Assembly (NCBI RefSeq): GCF_000242455.2 | Contig: NC_019892.1 | Location: 6,024,744-6,088,743 of the forward strand | Length of the DNA: 64,000 nucleotides | Reading direction: 5' to 3' | DNA from: Singulisphaera acidiphila DSM 18658 | GTDB taxonomy: Bacteria > Planctomycetota > Planctomycetia > Isosphaerales > Isosphaeraceae | Part shown: positions 63,910 through 64,000 of the stretch, one piece after another | How positions within the stretch are numbered: position 1 is the first letter of the stretch | Layout of the letters: each line of letters begins with the position of its first letter | Made by a program: the position numbers and the translations under genes | Notes under the pieces: model-generated | Database searches by the model: none | Seen by the model: only the letters and a program-made list of their open reading frames with translations | What the model was told of the DNA's origin: nothing

Positions 63910-64000
63910 GAAAATGATACTACCATGCCTTAGACAATCGCGCAAGGCCGTGAACGGTTGCTTTTTTTCTCCCATTTCACTCTGGGCTCTTGACGCAGCG

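Overview
The window is GC-rich (roughly low-to-mid 60s % by eye) and reads as the chromosome of a planctomycete, most likely of the Isosphaeraceae type. The evidence is family content: two DUF1559 prepilin-like proteins with partner lipoproteins, two DUF1501 proteins, a DUF1549/DUF1553 planctomycete cytochrome protein, a DUF1080 protein, a CRTAC1/ASPIC-UnbV pair, an ECF sigma factor with a large C-terminal extension, and a membrane protein with an NPYAAP-type N-terminus. The genus is not fixed by anything I can see.

Layout. 1-8.9 kb: an edge-truncated UrtA-like binding protein, dapB, a two-gene unit with a cyclic-phosphate-processing receiver domain, a UDP-glucuronate decarboxylase, and an overlapping pair of beta-propeller (FG-GAP/VCBS, ASPIC/UnbV) proteins. 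9-16.4 kb: lipoprotein plus DUF1559 protein, an ECF sigma factor fused to a HlyD-type membrane-fusion protein, and a TlpA-like thioredoxin. 16.4-23.1 kb: an atypical RNase HII, an orphan ParA ATPase, a four-gene export or metal-related cluster (small Cys protein, LolD-like ATPase, His-rich permease, DUF3299) and an SMP-30 family hydrolase. 23.4-35.8 kb: TPR protein, rpsT, a MagIII-like glycosylase, a LolA-like protein, two tandem paralogous envelope proteins, an RDD protein, DUF1501, amidohydrolase, ispD and an Mrr-like endonuclease. 36-44.6 kb: a HAL3-type phosphopantothenoylcysteine decarboxylase and lysR-gltB-gltD. 45.2-51.6 kb: cytochrome/DUF1549-DUF1553 plus DUF1501, and a TPR anchor protein with an RluD-type pseudouridine synthase. 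51.8-53.4 kb: an intact IS4-family element. 53.4-64 kb: SGNH hydrolase, nitroreductase, DUF1080, an APC permease, CstA, a small membrane protein plus SUI1, a second lipoprotein/DUF1559 pair, and a decayed IS66 transposase.

Housekeeping functions are spread singly (dapB, ispD, rpsT, coaC, gltBD, rluD, uxs) among typical planctomycete envelope and surface genes. Short translational overlaps (4-8 bp) mark several two-gene units. Convergent junctions often carry hairpins.

The least expected structure is a dispersed, GC-rich palindromic repeat seen four times: 4058-4098, 26079-26117, 51822-53384 and 60066-60140. The IS4 element is inserted inside one copy, and another copy forms part of the C-terminal tail of a predicted protein. 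No tRNA, rRNA, CRISPR array or phage module was recognised. All family assignments come from reading motifs, not from a database search.
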